DNA of 64,000 nt, from NCBI RefSeq assembly GCF_041146395.1, contig NC_090989.1, positions 219,388,843-219,452,842 of the forward strand, in the 5' to 3' direction. Position 1 is the stretch's first letter, and every line of letters begins with the position of its first letter. Positions 12,660-23,890 of this stretch are shown piece after piece. The stretch is from Eulemur rufifrons (Eukaryota > Chordata > Mammalia > Primates > Lemuridae). The position numbers and the translations under genes are program-made. Under the pieces are notes generated by a model that saw only the letters and a program-made list of their open reading frames with translations, ran no database searches and was not told where the DNA came from.

Positions 12660-12765
12660 TTTATATTTTGGTACTTTTAATGATATTTTTGCTTGCTTTT
12701 TTAACAAGGGGGTCCCACATTTTTATTTTCACAAGGCCCCACAAATTCCATAGCCAGAACTGTCA
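12660..12765. mobile_element. Old unnamed repeat, piece B
   Basis: 'aacaagggggtcccacattt', 'cacaaggccccacaaattcc' and 'atagccagaactgtcag' appear to continue the family of the piece at 11720, with about 830 bases of other DNA between. Confidence 0.3.
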
Positions 12766-14039
12766 GCACTGATAGGGTGCTCCCTAGTGTCAGGAACCTG
12801 GGTTCCTTCTATGCTGTTGCTCCATTATCTGTGGCCTCGCTGTAATGGCCCACAAGGCAGCATCCACTTACTGGAAACACGGCCAAATGAGATGAAGGCA
12901 AACAACCCACAATGCTTTCTCTTCTAGTAAGTTTAAGGAAGATGCCACAAGATTTTTGTGCTTTCTTTTGTAAATCAGAATTCATTCATATAAGCACAAC
13001 TACTGCAAATGAAGCTTGGAAATAAAATCTTTGGAGACCATGTACACAGCTAAAATTTAGGGGTTCCTTTATCAAAGAAAAAATTAAAAAATGGATATTA
13101 GGATGCAAGTAGATGTATCTACCACATTAGTTTAAAAACAGAGCCTGTGAGGAAACAGTGAGTGGCAAGGTGGCATGAGATGGCATATTGTGAATGATTT
13201 CCCCATAGGGAAAAGAATGTATAACAAAAAGAGAGAGAGAGAGAGAGAGATATGAAAGTGGAGCATGCCAACATCACTAAGTATATATTTTTGGTAAAAA
13301 ATAGAGTAAAAATGATATGAATTACCATTACCTGAAGAAAATTATACAGAGCATACACTGAATTCACAAAGATCGAAAAAGTTGGACTCTATCACTGACT
13401 ATGTGACTTGGGGAAAATTACATATTTAAATTATAAATTCCCACTTTACAGTATTTTTTCTAAGGATTATAAATATATCTAAGCTGCCTAACAGTGTCTG
13501 ATATATAATATATATTAGCTCAATTGTCATTTTAATTAATTTTCATTTTAAAGATGAAAAACACTTTCTTATTTTTGTTAATTTTATTGTGTTTCATATC
13601 CATGGTATAGACATTTTATTTTTTCAATATAGTATTTTTAAATGAACAATACATTAATAAATATTCTAATACATTAAAATTATAAATGTCTCTATATGTA
13701 AAACATATAAATTTTAAAACAAAGCATTTCATTTTTAATTCAGCTAGTCTTTCTATCAAGGAAAGAGTAATAGTCTTAAAATTTTTTCATATTTAACTGT
13801 TCACACTTAGCAACTTGGAATAATCCCTCTACTATGTTAAAAAACTTACACCTCTATTGCTAACCTGCTACTATTCAGATATCTTGAATTCATTTTATTT
13901 TTATCCACTGTGTTCGGTGTAGCATCATGTGTAATTAGTAGCTCATATTGCACAAAAATTACATAAATAGATCTAATAATAGACTGAACTGAAGTACCTT
14001 TCATATAATTAACTTGAATAAAGTGTCTCAGCATTCTGA
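12766..14039. other. Unassigned, with a short (GA)10
   Basis: A GA dinucleotide run lies at 13231-13250. The 82-codon minus-strand frame spanning it (13119-13367) is Ser/Leu/Phe-rich because of the GA repeat and is not coding. The remainder is AT-rich with no family recognised. Confidence 0.45.
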
Positions 14040-14165
14040 AGAACTGAATAATTAAATAGATCTGTATTATTATCCCCATTTTATAGATGGAATAATAGGT
14101 ATAAAGATATTAAATAATTTGCTGGAGATCATAGCCTTACTCAATAGCAGGAATAAATTGGAAAT
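14040..14165 (-). mobile_element. MIR, antisense
   Basis: 'attattatccccattttata', 'gatggaataat' and a decayed form of the transfer-RNA-derived end ('tcatagccttactcaatagc') in the order expected for MIR on the minus strand. Confidence 0.6.
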
Positions 14166-14654
14166 AATACTCAAAATTTGCATTAGGAGAAAAAGTTCAG
14201 CAGAAATTTCTGCTACATATGTATTCTACATAGAACAGTAAATTGAAATTATTACAGCTCTCATTATTAATCATCATTTGGTATCAAAAAAATATGCTAG
14301 GTACAATAGTATACACAGAATGAGACAAAATCCCTAACCCCAGCCCAACTATATATCTAATCTTCCCAACTTATTACTAGTACATCCAAACGGGTGTTTT
14401 ATCACCTTAATTATTTTCAAGATATGACACCACTAGCAAAGAATCTTGTGAGTCTAATTGCTAAAGATAATGTGTCTCATATTTGTCCAAGTAGAACTAA
14501 CCTTTTGTATTACAAAAATGAAGACTGTATTTGAAAATGTATGCTATGCCTAAAAAAGAACTATGCCCAGAAATTAGACAGCCTTATTAGTGAAGTCATT
14601 AATTTGGGTTGTGTTCATATACCAATAGTAAATTATAGTCATAATTTTAAATAT

Positions 14655-14875
14655 GTATTCTTCTTCTGTAAGAATGAGATACTATGCTAGCCACATTCCA
14701 TTCTCTGTAAAAAGTCATTGCAAATACCTATGAAGTATGTAGCATCCCTAGTGTACAGGTGAGGAAAAGAAGGCTCTAAAAAGTGAAGAGATATGCCGAA
14801 GGACATATAGTTTGGTGGTAAATGCATAGCTAATCTTTAATCCGAGTAATTCTAGTTCTTTCCATCCCAACACAA
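14655..14875 (-). mobile_element. MIR, antisense, near full length
   Basis: 'atactatgctagccacattc', 'cctatgaagtatgtagcatc', 'gtgtacaggtgaggaaaaga' and 'atgccgaaggacatatagtt' follow the antisense MIR order. Confidence 0.7.
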
Positions 14876-14970
14876 TTACTTCTACATTGTATAATTTTTG
14901 ACTAGTCTTAAAATAAAGCATGCTTAAAATATAAAAAATATTTGTACATTAGCCATTTTTATTTTAATTG

Positions 14971-16008
14971 CTTTTTTAATTTTTTTTTAATTTCAGAGTA
15001 TTATGGGGGTACAAATGCTTTGGTAACATAAATTGCCTTTGTACCGCCCAACAAGCTTGCCCATCACCCAGATAGCACAAACTGCATCCATTAGGTGTAG
15101 ATTCACTGATCCCCTCCTCCTGCTCTCACGTGTCCTATATTCTATGAACATTAATTCCCATATGTGCACCTTAGTGTTGATCAATTAGTATCAATTTCAT
15201 AGTGAAAATATGTGGTGTTTGTTTTTCCAGTCTTGTGATATTTCACTTAGAGGAATGGGTTCCAGCTCTATACACAATAATAGAAGAGTTGCCATATCAC
15301 CATTCTTTTTGACTGAGTAGAATTCCATGGTATACATATACTATATTTTGTTAATCCACTCATGTATTGATGAGCACTTGGATTGTTTTCACATCTTTGC
15401 AATTATGAATAATGCTGCTATAAATATTCTAGTGCAGATGTCTTTTTCATAGAATGTCTTTTTTTCCTTTGGGTAGATACCCATTAGTTGCATTGCTGGA
15501 TCTAATGGTAGTCCTACTGTTATTTCCATACTACTTTCCATAGAAGTTTTACTACCTTGCAGTCTTACCAGCAGTATATAAGTGTTCCTATCTCTCTGCA
15601 TCCACACTAACATTTGTTGTTTGGGAACTTTTTGATAAAAGCCATTCTCACTGGAGTTAAGTGATATCTCATTGTGGTGTTGATTTACATTTCCCTGATA
15701 ATTAGAAATGTTAAGCAGTTTGTCATAGGTTTCTTGGCCATTATTCTATCTTCTTTTGAAAAGTTTCTATTCATGTCCTTTGCTCACTTTTTAATGGGGT
15801 TGTTTGATTTTTCTTGTTGATTTTCCTGAGTTCTATATAAATTCTAGTTATTGGCCCTTTGTTGCATGTGTAGCATGCAATATTTTCTCCCATTCTATAG
15901 ACTGTCTAATTGCTATAATGATAGTTTCTTTGGCTGTGCAGAAGTTTTTTGATTTGATCAGGTCCCATTTGTTTATTTTTTGTTGATGCTGTGATTGCTT
16001 TTGGAGTC
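14971..16008 (-). mobile_element. L1 with 5' inversion: 3' segment (antisense)
   Basis: Begins at the left with a T-run (the L1 poly(A) read backward), then the strepsirrhine-like L1 3' UTR ('tattatgggggtacaaatgc'), then ORF2 C-terminal sequence on the minus strand. The minus-strand frame 15389-15613 contains 'LMGIYPKEKKTFYEKDICTR', an ORF2 C-terminal landmark, and 15848-16033 includes 'INKWDLIKSKNFCTAKETI'. At about 16008 the orientation flips. The last ORF2 sequence here encodes the segment just downstream of where the inverted piece ends, so the two parts are adjacent in the source L1. Confidence 0.93.
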
Positions 16009-17574
16009 CTGGACCAGATGGTTTCACACCCAAATTCTACCAGACCTACAAAGAGGAACTGGTGCATATCCTGCAAAAATTATTTCACAATATCAAGAAG
16101 GAAGTAATCCTCCTCAGCACATTTTACAGAGCTAACATTCCCCTGATACCAAAGCCAGGAAAGGACTCAACAAGAACAACAACAAAAAAATCCACTACAG
16201 ATCAATATCCCTTAGGGATATAGATGGAATAATTCTCAATTAAATCATAGCAAATCGAATTCAGCTGCTCATCAAAAAAATAATCCATCATAACCAAGTG
16301 CACTTCATCTCAAAGATGCAGGAATGGTTCAACAACTGCAAAACTATAAATGTTATTCACCACATAAACAGAAGTAAAAACAAAGACCATATGATCCTCT
16401 CAATAGATGCAGAAAAAGCATTTGACAAAATGCAGCACCCTTTTACGATAAGAACACTTAACAAAATAGGCATAGATGGGACTTACCTTTAAATGATCAA
16501 AACCATACACGACAAACCCACAGCCAACATCATACTGAATGGGGGAAAATTGAAAGCATTCCCGCTTACAACTGGAACCAGAGAAAGTTCCCCTCTATCA
16601 TCAATTCTCTTCAACATAGTGCTGGAATTCCTAGCCAGAGCAGTCAGACAAGGGAAGGAAATCAAGGGCATCCAAATAGGAACAGAAGCAGTCAAACTAT
16701 CACTCTTTACTGATGATATAATCTTATATTAGAAAACTCCAGAGATTCTGCCAAAAAGCTACTGGAATTGACAAATAAATTCAGCAAAGTCGCTGGTTAA
16801 AAAATCAACGTACACAAATCAGTAGCATTCAAATACGTCAACAACAGTCAAAATGAGAACCAAATTAAAGACACAATAGCAACAAAGAAAATAAAATACC
16901 TAGGAATATATTTAACTAAGGAAGTGAGAGACCTCTACAGGGAGAACTACAAAACTCTGAGGAAGGAAATAAAAGAATATGAAAACAGATGGAAAACCAT
17001 ACCATGCTCATGGATTAGGGCAGAATTAATATTGTTAAAATGTCTGTACTACCCAAAGTGATCTACAGATTCAATGCAATCGCTATTAAAATACCAACAT
17101 CATTTTTCTCAGATCAAGAAAAAATAATTCTATGCTTTGTGTAGAACCAGACAAGATCCTGTATGGATAAAACAACCTTAAGTAAAAAGGACAAATTGGG
17201 AGGCATCAATTGATCAGACTTTAAGCTACACTACAGGCTGTATTAACCCAAACAGCATGATACTGGCAGAACAGAGACATAGACCAATGGAACAGGACTG
17301 AGAAGGCAGATACAAAACCATCCTTCATATTGCCATCTGATTTTTGACAAAGCATACAAAAACATCCAGTGGGGAAAAGAATCCCTGTTCAGTAAATCGT
17401 ACGAAGAATAATTGGATAGTTACATGTAGAAGACTGAAACAGCATTTGCACCTCTCCCCTCTCAAAAAAATCAACTCATGATGGACAATAGACTTAAACC
17501 TAAGGCATGAATCCATAGGAATTCTAGAAGAAAATGTTGGAAAAATTCTTATACACATTGGCCTAGACAAAGAA
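16009..17574 (+). mobile_element. L1 with 5' inversion: inverted 5' segment (sense)
   Basis: Opens with ORF2 sequence on the plus strand and runs to 'aatgttggaaaaattctt' near 17533, about 1.57 kb. Together with 14971-16008 this is one L1 insertion with the twin-priming layout (5' part flipped relative to the 3' part). An 8-base candidate target duplication, TTTAATTG, occurs at 14963-14970 and 17575-17582, which bounds the whole structure. Confidence 0.92.
16298..16732 (+). pseudogene. L1 ORF2 reverse-transcriptase remnant
   Basis: One frame with a single in-frame stop at 16490-16492. The first part reads '[15 protein letters not shown]'; the second reads '[19 protein letters not shown]' and ends with 'LFTDDIILY', where the catalytic FADD motif has Ala replaced by Thr. 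Beyond this the frame is stopped. The decay is modest, so this L1 is younger than the one at 5115, yet it cannot be active. Confidence 0.93.
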
Positions 17575-17582
17575 TTTAATTG

Positions 17583-17849
17583 TTAATATTTATTTATTAA
17601 AATAACTTGTATATTTGGATGTATTTTACAATATCTTGTTGTTTTCAATTGACAAACTTTCTTCTTTTTCTTGCCTTCATGAAATGAGTTTTTAAAATTC
17701 TCTTTCTTTTTGTTTCTACTAGTTTGGAAGTCTTATAATGTTTTGCCTGTTTTTAGTAATTATTTTTACAACTTTTAAGCGTACATATTAAGATATGAGT
17801 TGAAAGCTAATCAATTTCTCTTCTTATCTACTACATGAATATACCAGCA
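17583..17849. other. Unassigned AT-rich DNA
   Basis: Lies between the inverted L1 and older L1 debris. No family recognised. Confidence 0.4.
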
Positions 17850-18270
17850 CTTATTTGATCTATTAATTAATTTAGATTATTTCCAAGTTTTTAGTATTAT
17901 AAGAATTCCATAATGACCATCTATCTCTATATCAATCTGTCTGAATATTTACCGATACATTTGCATACCTGCATGATAATTTCTTTAGTACAGACTTCTA
18001 ACAATGTAATGATTATGTCAAAAGTTATGTACATTTAAAATTTTGCTGGGTACATCTAAATACTATCCAAAAACAAATATAATTTTATAACAACACTGAG
18101 AGTGTAAGCATACTTATTACCCTTATTCCCTCCTTACTTCTCCCTCTTCCTCTTTTTTTCCTTCTCCTCCACCTGCTCTTCCTCTTTCTCTCTCTTGTTC
18201 TTCTCATTAATTTTCCAATCTTGTGGACAAGTGCAGAGCATCTCATTGTTGGACACTTTATTTTAACCTT
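17850..18270 (-). mobile_element. Old L1M 3' region, antisense
   Basis: 'tctttagtacagacttctaa', 'tatgtcaaaagttatgtaca', 'tttaaaattttgctgggtac' and, past a pyrimidine block, 'gagcatctcattgttggaca' match antisense L1M landmarks in order. A polypyrimidine tract (about 18120-18205) breaks it. Confidence 0.6.
18120..18205 (+). repeat. Polypyrimidine (TC-rich) tract
   Basis: Nearly pure C/T run with CCT and TCC units. The minus-strand frame over it encodes an Arg/Lys-rich stretch ('RRTRERKRKSRWRRRKKRGR') that is an artefact of the repeat. Confidence 0.85.
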
Positions 18271-19115
18271 TTTTATTCTGATAAAATAAATATGATATTT
18301 ATCATTTTGACCATTCATAATTGTGATTTAACCATTTATTAGTGGCATTAGATATATTCACAATGTTGACCATTACCATTATCTATATCCAAAACCTTTT
18401 AAAATTTTTCCCACAATAATTTTTACCCATTCAACAATAACTTCACTCTTCCCCACAGACCCTGCTAACCTCCATTCTACTTTCTGTCTCTATGAATTTT
18501 CATGTTCTAAGTACTGCATATAAGTGGAATTATACAATATTTTTATATCTAGTATCTGGCTTATTTCACTGACCACAATATTTTCAAGGGCTATCCATGG
18601 TGTGATATATATCAAATTTTCATTCCTTTTAAAGGCTGATTCATATCATATTTTACGTAAGGATAAACATAATTTTTATCCTTTCATCTATGGATGTACA
18701 TTTGATTGTTTCCATTTTTTTTGGCTATTGTGAATAATGCTGCTATGAACATGGATGTACAAATATCTGTTTGAGTCCCTGCTCTCAATTATTTTAGGTA
18801 TTTACTCAGATGTAAAGTTGCTGGATCATATGGTAATTTTATTTTTAATTTTTTTTAGGAACTCTAACTGTATTACTGTTTCCAAGTGGCTGTACCATTT
18901 TACACCCCTACCAGAAGACACAGTGTTCTAGTTTCACCACATCCTTACCAACACTTGTTATTTCCTGTTTGTTTTTTAAAGAATAGCCATCTTAATGGAT
19001 ATAAAGTATTAATAGTAAATTTAATTCGTGTTTCCCTAATGATTAGTAATGTTGGGCATCTTCTCATGTCCTTATCGATTATCTATACATTTTCTTTGGA
19101 GAAAATGGTGTGAAG
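18271..19115 (-). mobile_element. L1M (L1MC/ME-like) 3' end, antisense
   Basis: Ordered antisense landmarks: 'tagtggcattagatatattc', 'acaatgttgaccattaccat', 'ttggctattgtgaataatgc', 'atttactcagatgtaaagtt' and 'cttgttatttcctgtttgtt'. About 850 bases, with no intact frame. It abuts the older L1M at 17850 in the same orientation. Confidence 0.8.
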
Positions 19116-19364
19116 CGGTATACACTGTCCATTTTTAGAAGGGGTTCAACTTAATTCAATATCTTCACAAAATAAACTTTTAAGCAAACGTGAATTTTTG
19201 TCACAATTAAGAAAGTTTTTGGAATAGAATAACTTATAATAATAGTAAATAGAAAATATTGGAAGTCTTTAACAAGCCCAGACAGACATTTTATCTATTA
19301 TTCTGAGGGCAACTTACCTGGGGATAAGATTACCTGGGGCATTTTATCTGCATGATAGACAGCC
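19116..19364. other. Unassigned
   Basis: Short gap between L1 debris and the LTR-like block. Confidence 0.35.
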
Positions 19365-19640
19365 TTTGTTCTCAATGATGTTCCACCTGTCTCTCACATT
19401 TCTGTCACCTCAATCAAACCATTGTTCTTTGGACTTTTTCATTTGTCCTGAAAATCATTTACTTTTCTACCTCACTTCTCTTTCCTCAAAAAAGAGACTA
19501 TTTAAGCATCAGCCATCCGGCCCTTCTGTGAGATTTCATATGTTTTGTATGGATCCCATGCTTATACATATTAGTAAATTTGTTTTGCTTTTCTGTTGTT
19601 AACCTGTCTTTTGTTATAGGAATGTTGCCATGACCTTACA
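19365..19640 (+). mobile_element. ERV-type LTR, 3' part (tentative)
   Basis: A TATA-like 'ctatttaagcatcagcc' near 19499 is followed about 80 bases later by 'tattagtaaatttgttttgc' and 'tgttaacctgtcttttgtta'. This resembles the R-U5 end of MER4-like ERV1 LTRs. Termini and a target duplication are not visible. The 78-codon frame here is incidental. Confidence 0.4.
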
Positions 19641-19699
19641 ATGGGAAAGAAAGGTATCATTATCTTTCCATCCCTGTAATGTATATAAAACATTAAAAT

Positions 19700-19848
19700 G
19701 TTTGTTTATAAATGATAGAAGATCTTTATCAAAAGTAAGATATTTTGCTCCTTGAAAGGTACTGTTAAGAAATTAAAAGGCAAGATATCAATTGGGAGAA
19801 TATATTTGCAAAACATAAACCAGATAAAAAAACTTGTATCTAATTGAG
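19700..19848 (+). mobile_element. Old L1 ORF2 C-terminal fragment
   Basis: 'ttgctccttgaaaggtactg', 'aattaaaaggcaagatatca' and 'gggagaatatatttgcaaaa' are a decayed L1 ORF2 C-terminal passage on the plus strand. It directly precedes an unrelated L1 ORF1 start. Confidence 0.65.
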
Positions 19849-20289
19849 CATCAAAAGAACTCTGGAAATAGGAATCAGAGTGTAAGGTCACCCTCAAAAG
19901 GAAATACTAGCTCTGTAGCAATGGATACCAAACAAAATCAGAATATTGAAATGACAGGTAAAGAATTCCAAATATGTATTATAAGTAAGCTCAACAAAAT
20001 ACATGAGAAAATGGAAAACCAGCAATGGAAACTACAAAAAAAAAGCAGGAAATGAATGAAAAATTCACTAAAGAAAACAAATTATTAGAAAACAATCAAA
20101 TATAACTTCTGGAAATGAAAAATTCATTCAAGGAAATGCAAAACACAGTGGAAAGTCCTAAGAATATACTAGACCAGGCAGAAGAAAGAATTTCAGAGCA
20201 CAAAGAAAACACCATCAAATTAAACAAGTCAGTAAAAGATAAGGAACAGAGAATTAAGAGAAAAAAACAAAATTTACAAGAAATATGGA

Positions 20290-20433
20290 GTGCGTAAAAT
20301 CACACCTAATGTGTACAATGCACACTATCTGAGTGATGGGTACACTTATAACTATGACGCAAAATGTACAAAAGCAATTTATGTCATCAAAATATTTATA
20401 CTCCTGTAATACTCTGAAATAAAAGAAAAGAAA
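20290..20433 (+). mobile_element. Short L1 3'-end insertion inside L1 ORF1
   Basis: The block 'cacacctaatgtgtacaatg ... tgtacaaaagcaatttatg ... actctgaaataaaag' is the same 3' terminal sequence as the L1 tail at 38430-38565. It is bounded by ACAAGAAATATGG (20276-20288) and ACAAGAAATTTGG (20434-20446), a target duplication with one mismatch. Removing the insert and one copy restores continuous ORF1 sequence. Confidence 0.88.
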
Positions 20434-20476
20434 ACAAGAAATTTGGGATTATGCAAAGACGCCAAACATAAGAATC

Positions 20477-20584
20477 ATAGGCATCTCTGAGGATAAAGAA
20501 AAAAATCACACAAGGGTTGAAATATTAGTTATAGGAATCCCTGAGGGTAAAGAAAAAATCGCACAAGGGAATAATAGAGGAAAA
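20477..20584 (+). repeat. Diverged 54-bp tandem duplication in L1 ORF1
   Basis: 'ataggcatctctgaggataa' (20477) recurs as 'ataggaatccctgagggtaa' (20531), each followed by an A-run and 'cacaaggg'. Period 54. Confidence 0.85.
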
Positions 20585-20722
20585 CTACCCTATTCTTGCT
20601 AGAAACTTAGATATCCAGGTAGAAGAAGCTCAAAGGACACATTGGAGATTCATCACAAAGATGCAATAAGCATGACAAATAATCATCAGACTGGCCAAAG
20701 TTAACTTGAAGGAGGAACTCCT

Positions 20723-20990
20723 ATGAGCCATAAGGCAAGACAATCAGGTAACTTTAAAGGAAAACCCATCCAGCTAACTGAAGACTTCTCAACTGAAACC
20801 ATACAAGCCAGAAGAGATTGGGGTCCCGTTCTCAGTCTTCTTAAACAGAATAATGCTCAGCATAGAATTTTTGTATCCTTCAAAACCAAGTTTCTAATAA
20901 GAGGGAGAAATAAAGACATTTTCAGAGAAGCAAACACTGAAGGAATTTGTCAAGACCAGACTTGCAGGAAGTACTCATTTCTGCATTATA
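20723..20990 (+). pseudogene. L1 ORF1 C-terminal remnant
   Basis: The frame 20723-21034 reads 'RQSGNFKGKPIQLTEDFSTE' and 'TIQARRDWGPVLSLLKQNN', the conserved C-terminal domain of the L1 ORF1 RNA-binding protein. Upstream ORF1 is interrupted by the L1 tail insertion and stops. No longer functional. Confidence 0.85.
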
Positions 20991-21114
20991 CATCAATCAG
21001 CACAATAAAAATGCACCAGTGTAAAATTATCTAAAAAGTTAAAGCTCAGAGCCCATATAAAATAATGCCTCAAAGGGTAAAACAAACCAACAAGGTTGAA
21101 CAGAAATGCATGCA

Positions 21115-22183
21115 ACTTGTAATTCTTTCAATAAATGTGAACAGCTTGAATTCCCCACTCAAGAAACCTAGGCTGGCTGATAAAATAAAAAAAAAAAAAT
21201 ACAAGCCAAGTATCTGCTTCTCCAGGAACCACATTTAACCCCCAAGGACTCATTCAGAGTCAAGGTGAAGGGATGGAGAAAATATTCCATGCAAATAGAA
21301 TTTGAAAGAAAGCAGGAATAGCCATTTTCATATCAGATAACATAGACATCAAATCAATAATAGTAGAGAACAACAAAGATGGTCGTTATATGATGGTAAA
21401 GGGATCAATTCAACAAGAAGACATAACAATATTAAATACTTATGTACCTAACACAGGTGCACCCAGCTTCATAAAGCAAACCCTACAAGATCTAAACAAA
21501 GAGATAAATGGCAACATCATAATTGCCAGGAATTTCAACATCCCACTGACAGAACTAGACAGATTGTCCAAGCAGAAAATAAATAAAGAAAAACTAGACT
21601 TAAATGGGACTCTAGTGGAAATGGGCCTAACAAATATTTACACAACATTCTACCAAAAAACTAACAAATATACATTCTTCTAATCAGCACACAGAACATT
21701 CTCTAACATAGGTCACATCTTAGGCCACAAACATGTCTCAATGCATTAAAAAAATAGAAATTATTTATGTACTTTCTCAAACCATAGTGGAATAAAATTA
21801 GAAATCAACTCCAACAGAAGCACTTAAAATTCCATAATAAGTCATAGAAATTAAACAACCTACTGCTGAATAATTATTGGCTCAAGAAGGAAATTAAGGT
21901 GGAAATCAAAAGATTCCTTGAACTAAATGACAAAGCAGACACAAGTTGTCAAATTCTGTGGGATTCAGCAAAATCAGTCCTAAGGGGAAAATTCATAGAC
22001 TTAAATGATTACATCAAAAAGACAGAAAGATCACATATCAACAATCTAATGAGTCATCTCAAGGAAGTAGAAAAGGAAGAGCAAACCAAACCTAAAGCCA
22101 GCAAAAGAAAAGAAATAACTAAGGTCAGAGCAGAAATAAATGAATTTGAAAATAAAAAAAATAATAATAATACAGAAGATTAA
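21115..22183 (+). pseudogene. L1 ORF2 endonuclease-region remnant
   Basis: The frame from about 21115 holds 'FLQEPHLTPKDSF' (endonuclease Glu region). The next frame, 21390-21683, reads 'ILNTYVPNTGAPSFIKQTLQ' and then 'ARNFNIPLTELDRL', where the usual GDFN catalytic motif is RNFN, so an essential Asp is lost. Frame 21899-22183 continues into the linker before RT. Stops and frameshifts separate the pieces. Confidence 0.9.
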
Positions 22184-22195
22184 TGAAACAAAAGG

Positions 22196-22320
22196 GTGTT
22201 TTTTATTTATTTATTTTTTATTTATTTTTATTTCAGGATACTATGAGTGTACAAACATTTTGCTTACATTTTATGTCTTTGCCTCACCCAAGAGAAGATT
22301 AAAGGCATGCCCTTCCCCTC
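22196..22320 (-). mobile_element. L1 3' end, antisense, short
   Basis: T-rich start, then 'ggatactatgagtgtacaaa' and a decayed 3' UTR. It is the antisense counterpart of the tail at 43604 and 56624. It marks the abrupt end of the sense L1 to its left. Confidence 0.75.
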
Positions 22321-22439
22321 TACAACTACCATTTTCTATTCTGAGAGCAATAGAAAGCCAAAACTGAAGGAAACCACCTTACTGAACTTGCATACATCCA
22401 TTAGTTTACCAAATCTTGGGGCACATGGCATGACTATGA

Positions 22440-22640
22440 GGGAAAGAGAGAATAGAGAAATGAAGCAGTTGTAGGCTCTCGTTTTTGATGGCTTATCATC
22501 TAGTAGAGGAGATAAAAGTAGTGCGCAGGCAACTATAGAATAAGGGAGAAGGACATATGTGCCTTCAGAAAGAATAAATAAAATACTATTCCCAGCGCTC
22601 AGAGGAGAGAGTGATAACTTATGTTGTAAGTTATGAGGTG
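22440..22640 (-). mobile_element. L2 3' part, antisense
   Basis: 'aatgaagcagttgtaggctc', 'ggcttatcatctagtagagg' and 'agataaaagtagtgcgcagg' recall the antisense L2 3' UTR. Diverged. The 121-codon minus-strand frame 22336-22701 across it has a Ser/Leu-rich composition and no recognisable domain. Confidence 0.4.
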
Positions 22641-23454
22641 GGGGGATTTGGGCAGATGGAGAAGTAAAGGGGGAACACAAAAATGAACCAAGAAAATCCA
22701 TTTTTATTCACTCTTCTCATAAACCATAAATTTATTCAACTCATTAATTCTTATTTTTGGCATTTTTAAGCTAGTCATCAAAAATCAATGTAGCACTGGT
22801 TTGACATGCAAGTTTGAATATATACCTTATATTATTAATTATGGACTTCTTAAAAATAAAAATATAAATATTACTGAGTCACACTTTTATTCTACATGAC
22901 CTTTCAAAACAGAAAGAAACCAATTCACATGAAAGCCAGATTCTAACAAATATAAAATAACAATCTTTAAGACCATATGCTTAAAACACATTCACCAAAA
23001 TAAACATATATCATATAAAATATAACTAAAAATCATGTTCATTCAGCACTACTTAATTTTATCAATGGTATTTTCATAAATGCTAATGTGTAGTAAAAAT
23101 ATCAAAATGATGGTTCACTTACATTATGTGCTCTGCAAGACATTGTCATTAGCTGGGTGGCTTTGTCATGATAAGGAAAACCAATTTCTCACCACAGTGA
23201 ATCAAGGAATATTTTTCATTTTGGAATAAGTACTGAATCTTAGTAATCAAAAGAATATATAAGATTAGTCAAATAATTTTTCACAGTCAAATGCAAATAC
23301 ATGATCCAGTAAATAAACAATATAGGATCTAAACAGAGTTAGCAAAATACCTTAGAGAAAATGTAAACTCTCTTTTTTAGGTAATTAATTTGTCCCCCGA
23401 GTATGAAGTTGGAATTTACTTCCATTGTACAGTTAAATTAATGTTACCAGAGGA
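22641..23454. other. Unassigned AT-rich DNA
   Basis: No gene or repeat family recognised. Confidence 0.45.
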
Positions 23455-23540
23455 AAAAGAGATATAATCTCTCAGAGACTCAGATTGTCATCTATAAAAC
23501 TGAGTGTAGGAGAATTATATTAAAACAGTAGTTTTCAAAT
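23455..23540 (+). mobile_element. MIR fragment
   Basis: 'ctcagagactcagattgtca' and 'tctataaaactgagtg' correspond to the central MIR passage in sense orientation. Confidence 0.5.
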
Positions 23541-23804
23541 TCTGTTAAGAAGTAGAACTCACCTTTTTTCACAAAAATAATTATAGCTTAAATCCCATAA
23601 ATATAATTCAGACAAACATGCAGTATGTGTAGTTTAAAGGAGGAAGGATCCCTGCTAATGCTGTACTGACCCTAAGGTACACTAGCAGACTAAAAATCAC
23701 TACTCACAATGACGTGAAGAAATTTCAGAAAGAAAAATAGCATTTAGTGAATATTAATGGAATCAGAAATTATAGGATAAAATGGATAATTTGGGGCAAG
23801 TTGA

Positions 23805-23890
23805 GTAGAATAATGGTATTTAGTTTGTGGATTTTTAAAAGATTAAATAAAATAATATACGCAAAATGCATAGCATGGAGTTTCAAAAAT
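23805..23890 (+). mobile_element. MIR 3' fragment
   Basis: 'aagattaaataaaataatat' followed by 'gcaaaatgcatagcatggag' matches the MIR 3' part. It may belong to the same insertion as 23455, with about 260 bases of other DNA between. Confidence 0.45.

Larger units (their letters stand above)
19850..22195 (+). mobile_element. L1 5' part: ORF1 and start of ORF2
   Basis: Sense L1 covering ORF1 (about 19920-20990) and the ORF2 endonuclease and early RT-proximal region (21115-22183). ORF1 holds a foreign 144-base L1 tail (20290-20433) and a 54-base tandem duplication (20477-20584). The element stops at 22195, where an antisense L1 tail begins. Having the 5' half without the 3' half suggests later deletion or rearrangement. 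Confidence 0.88.

Noticed and set aside
18085..18318. Arg/Lys-rich minus-strand frame like a nuclear-localisation or RNA-binding tract
   Set aside because: Produced by the polypyrimidine tract inside an L1 relic.
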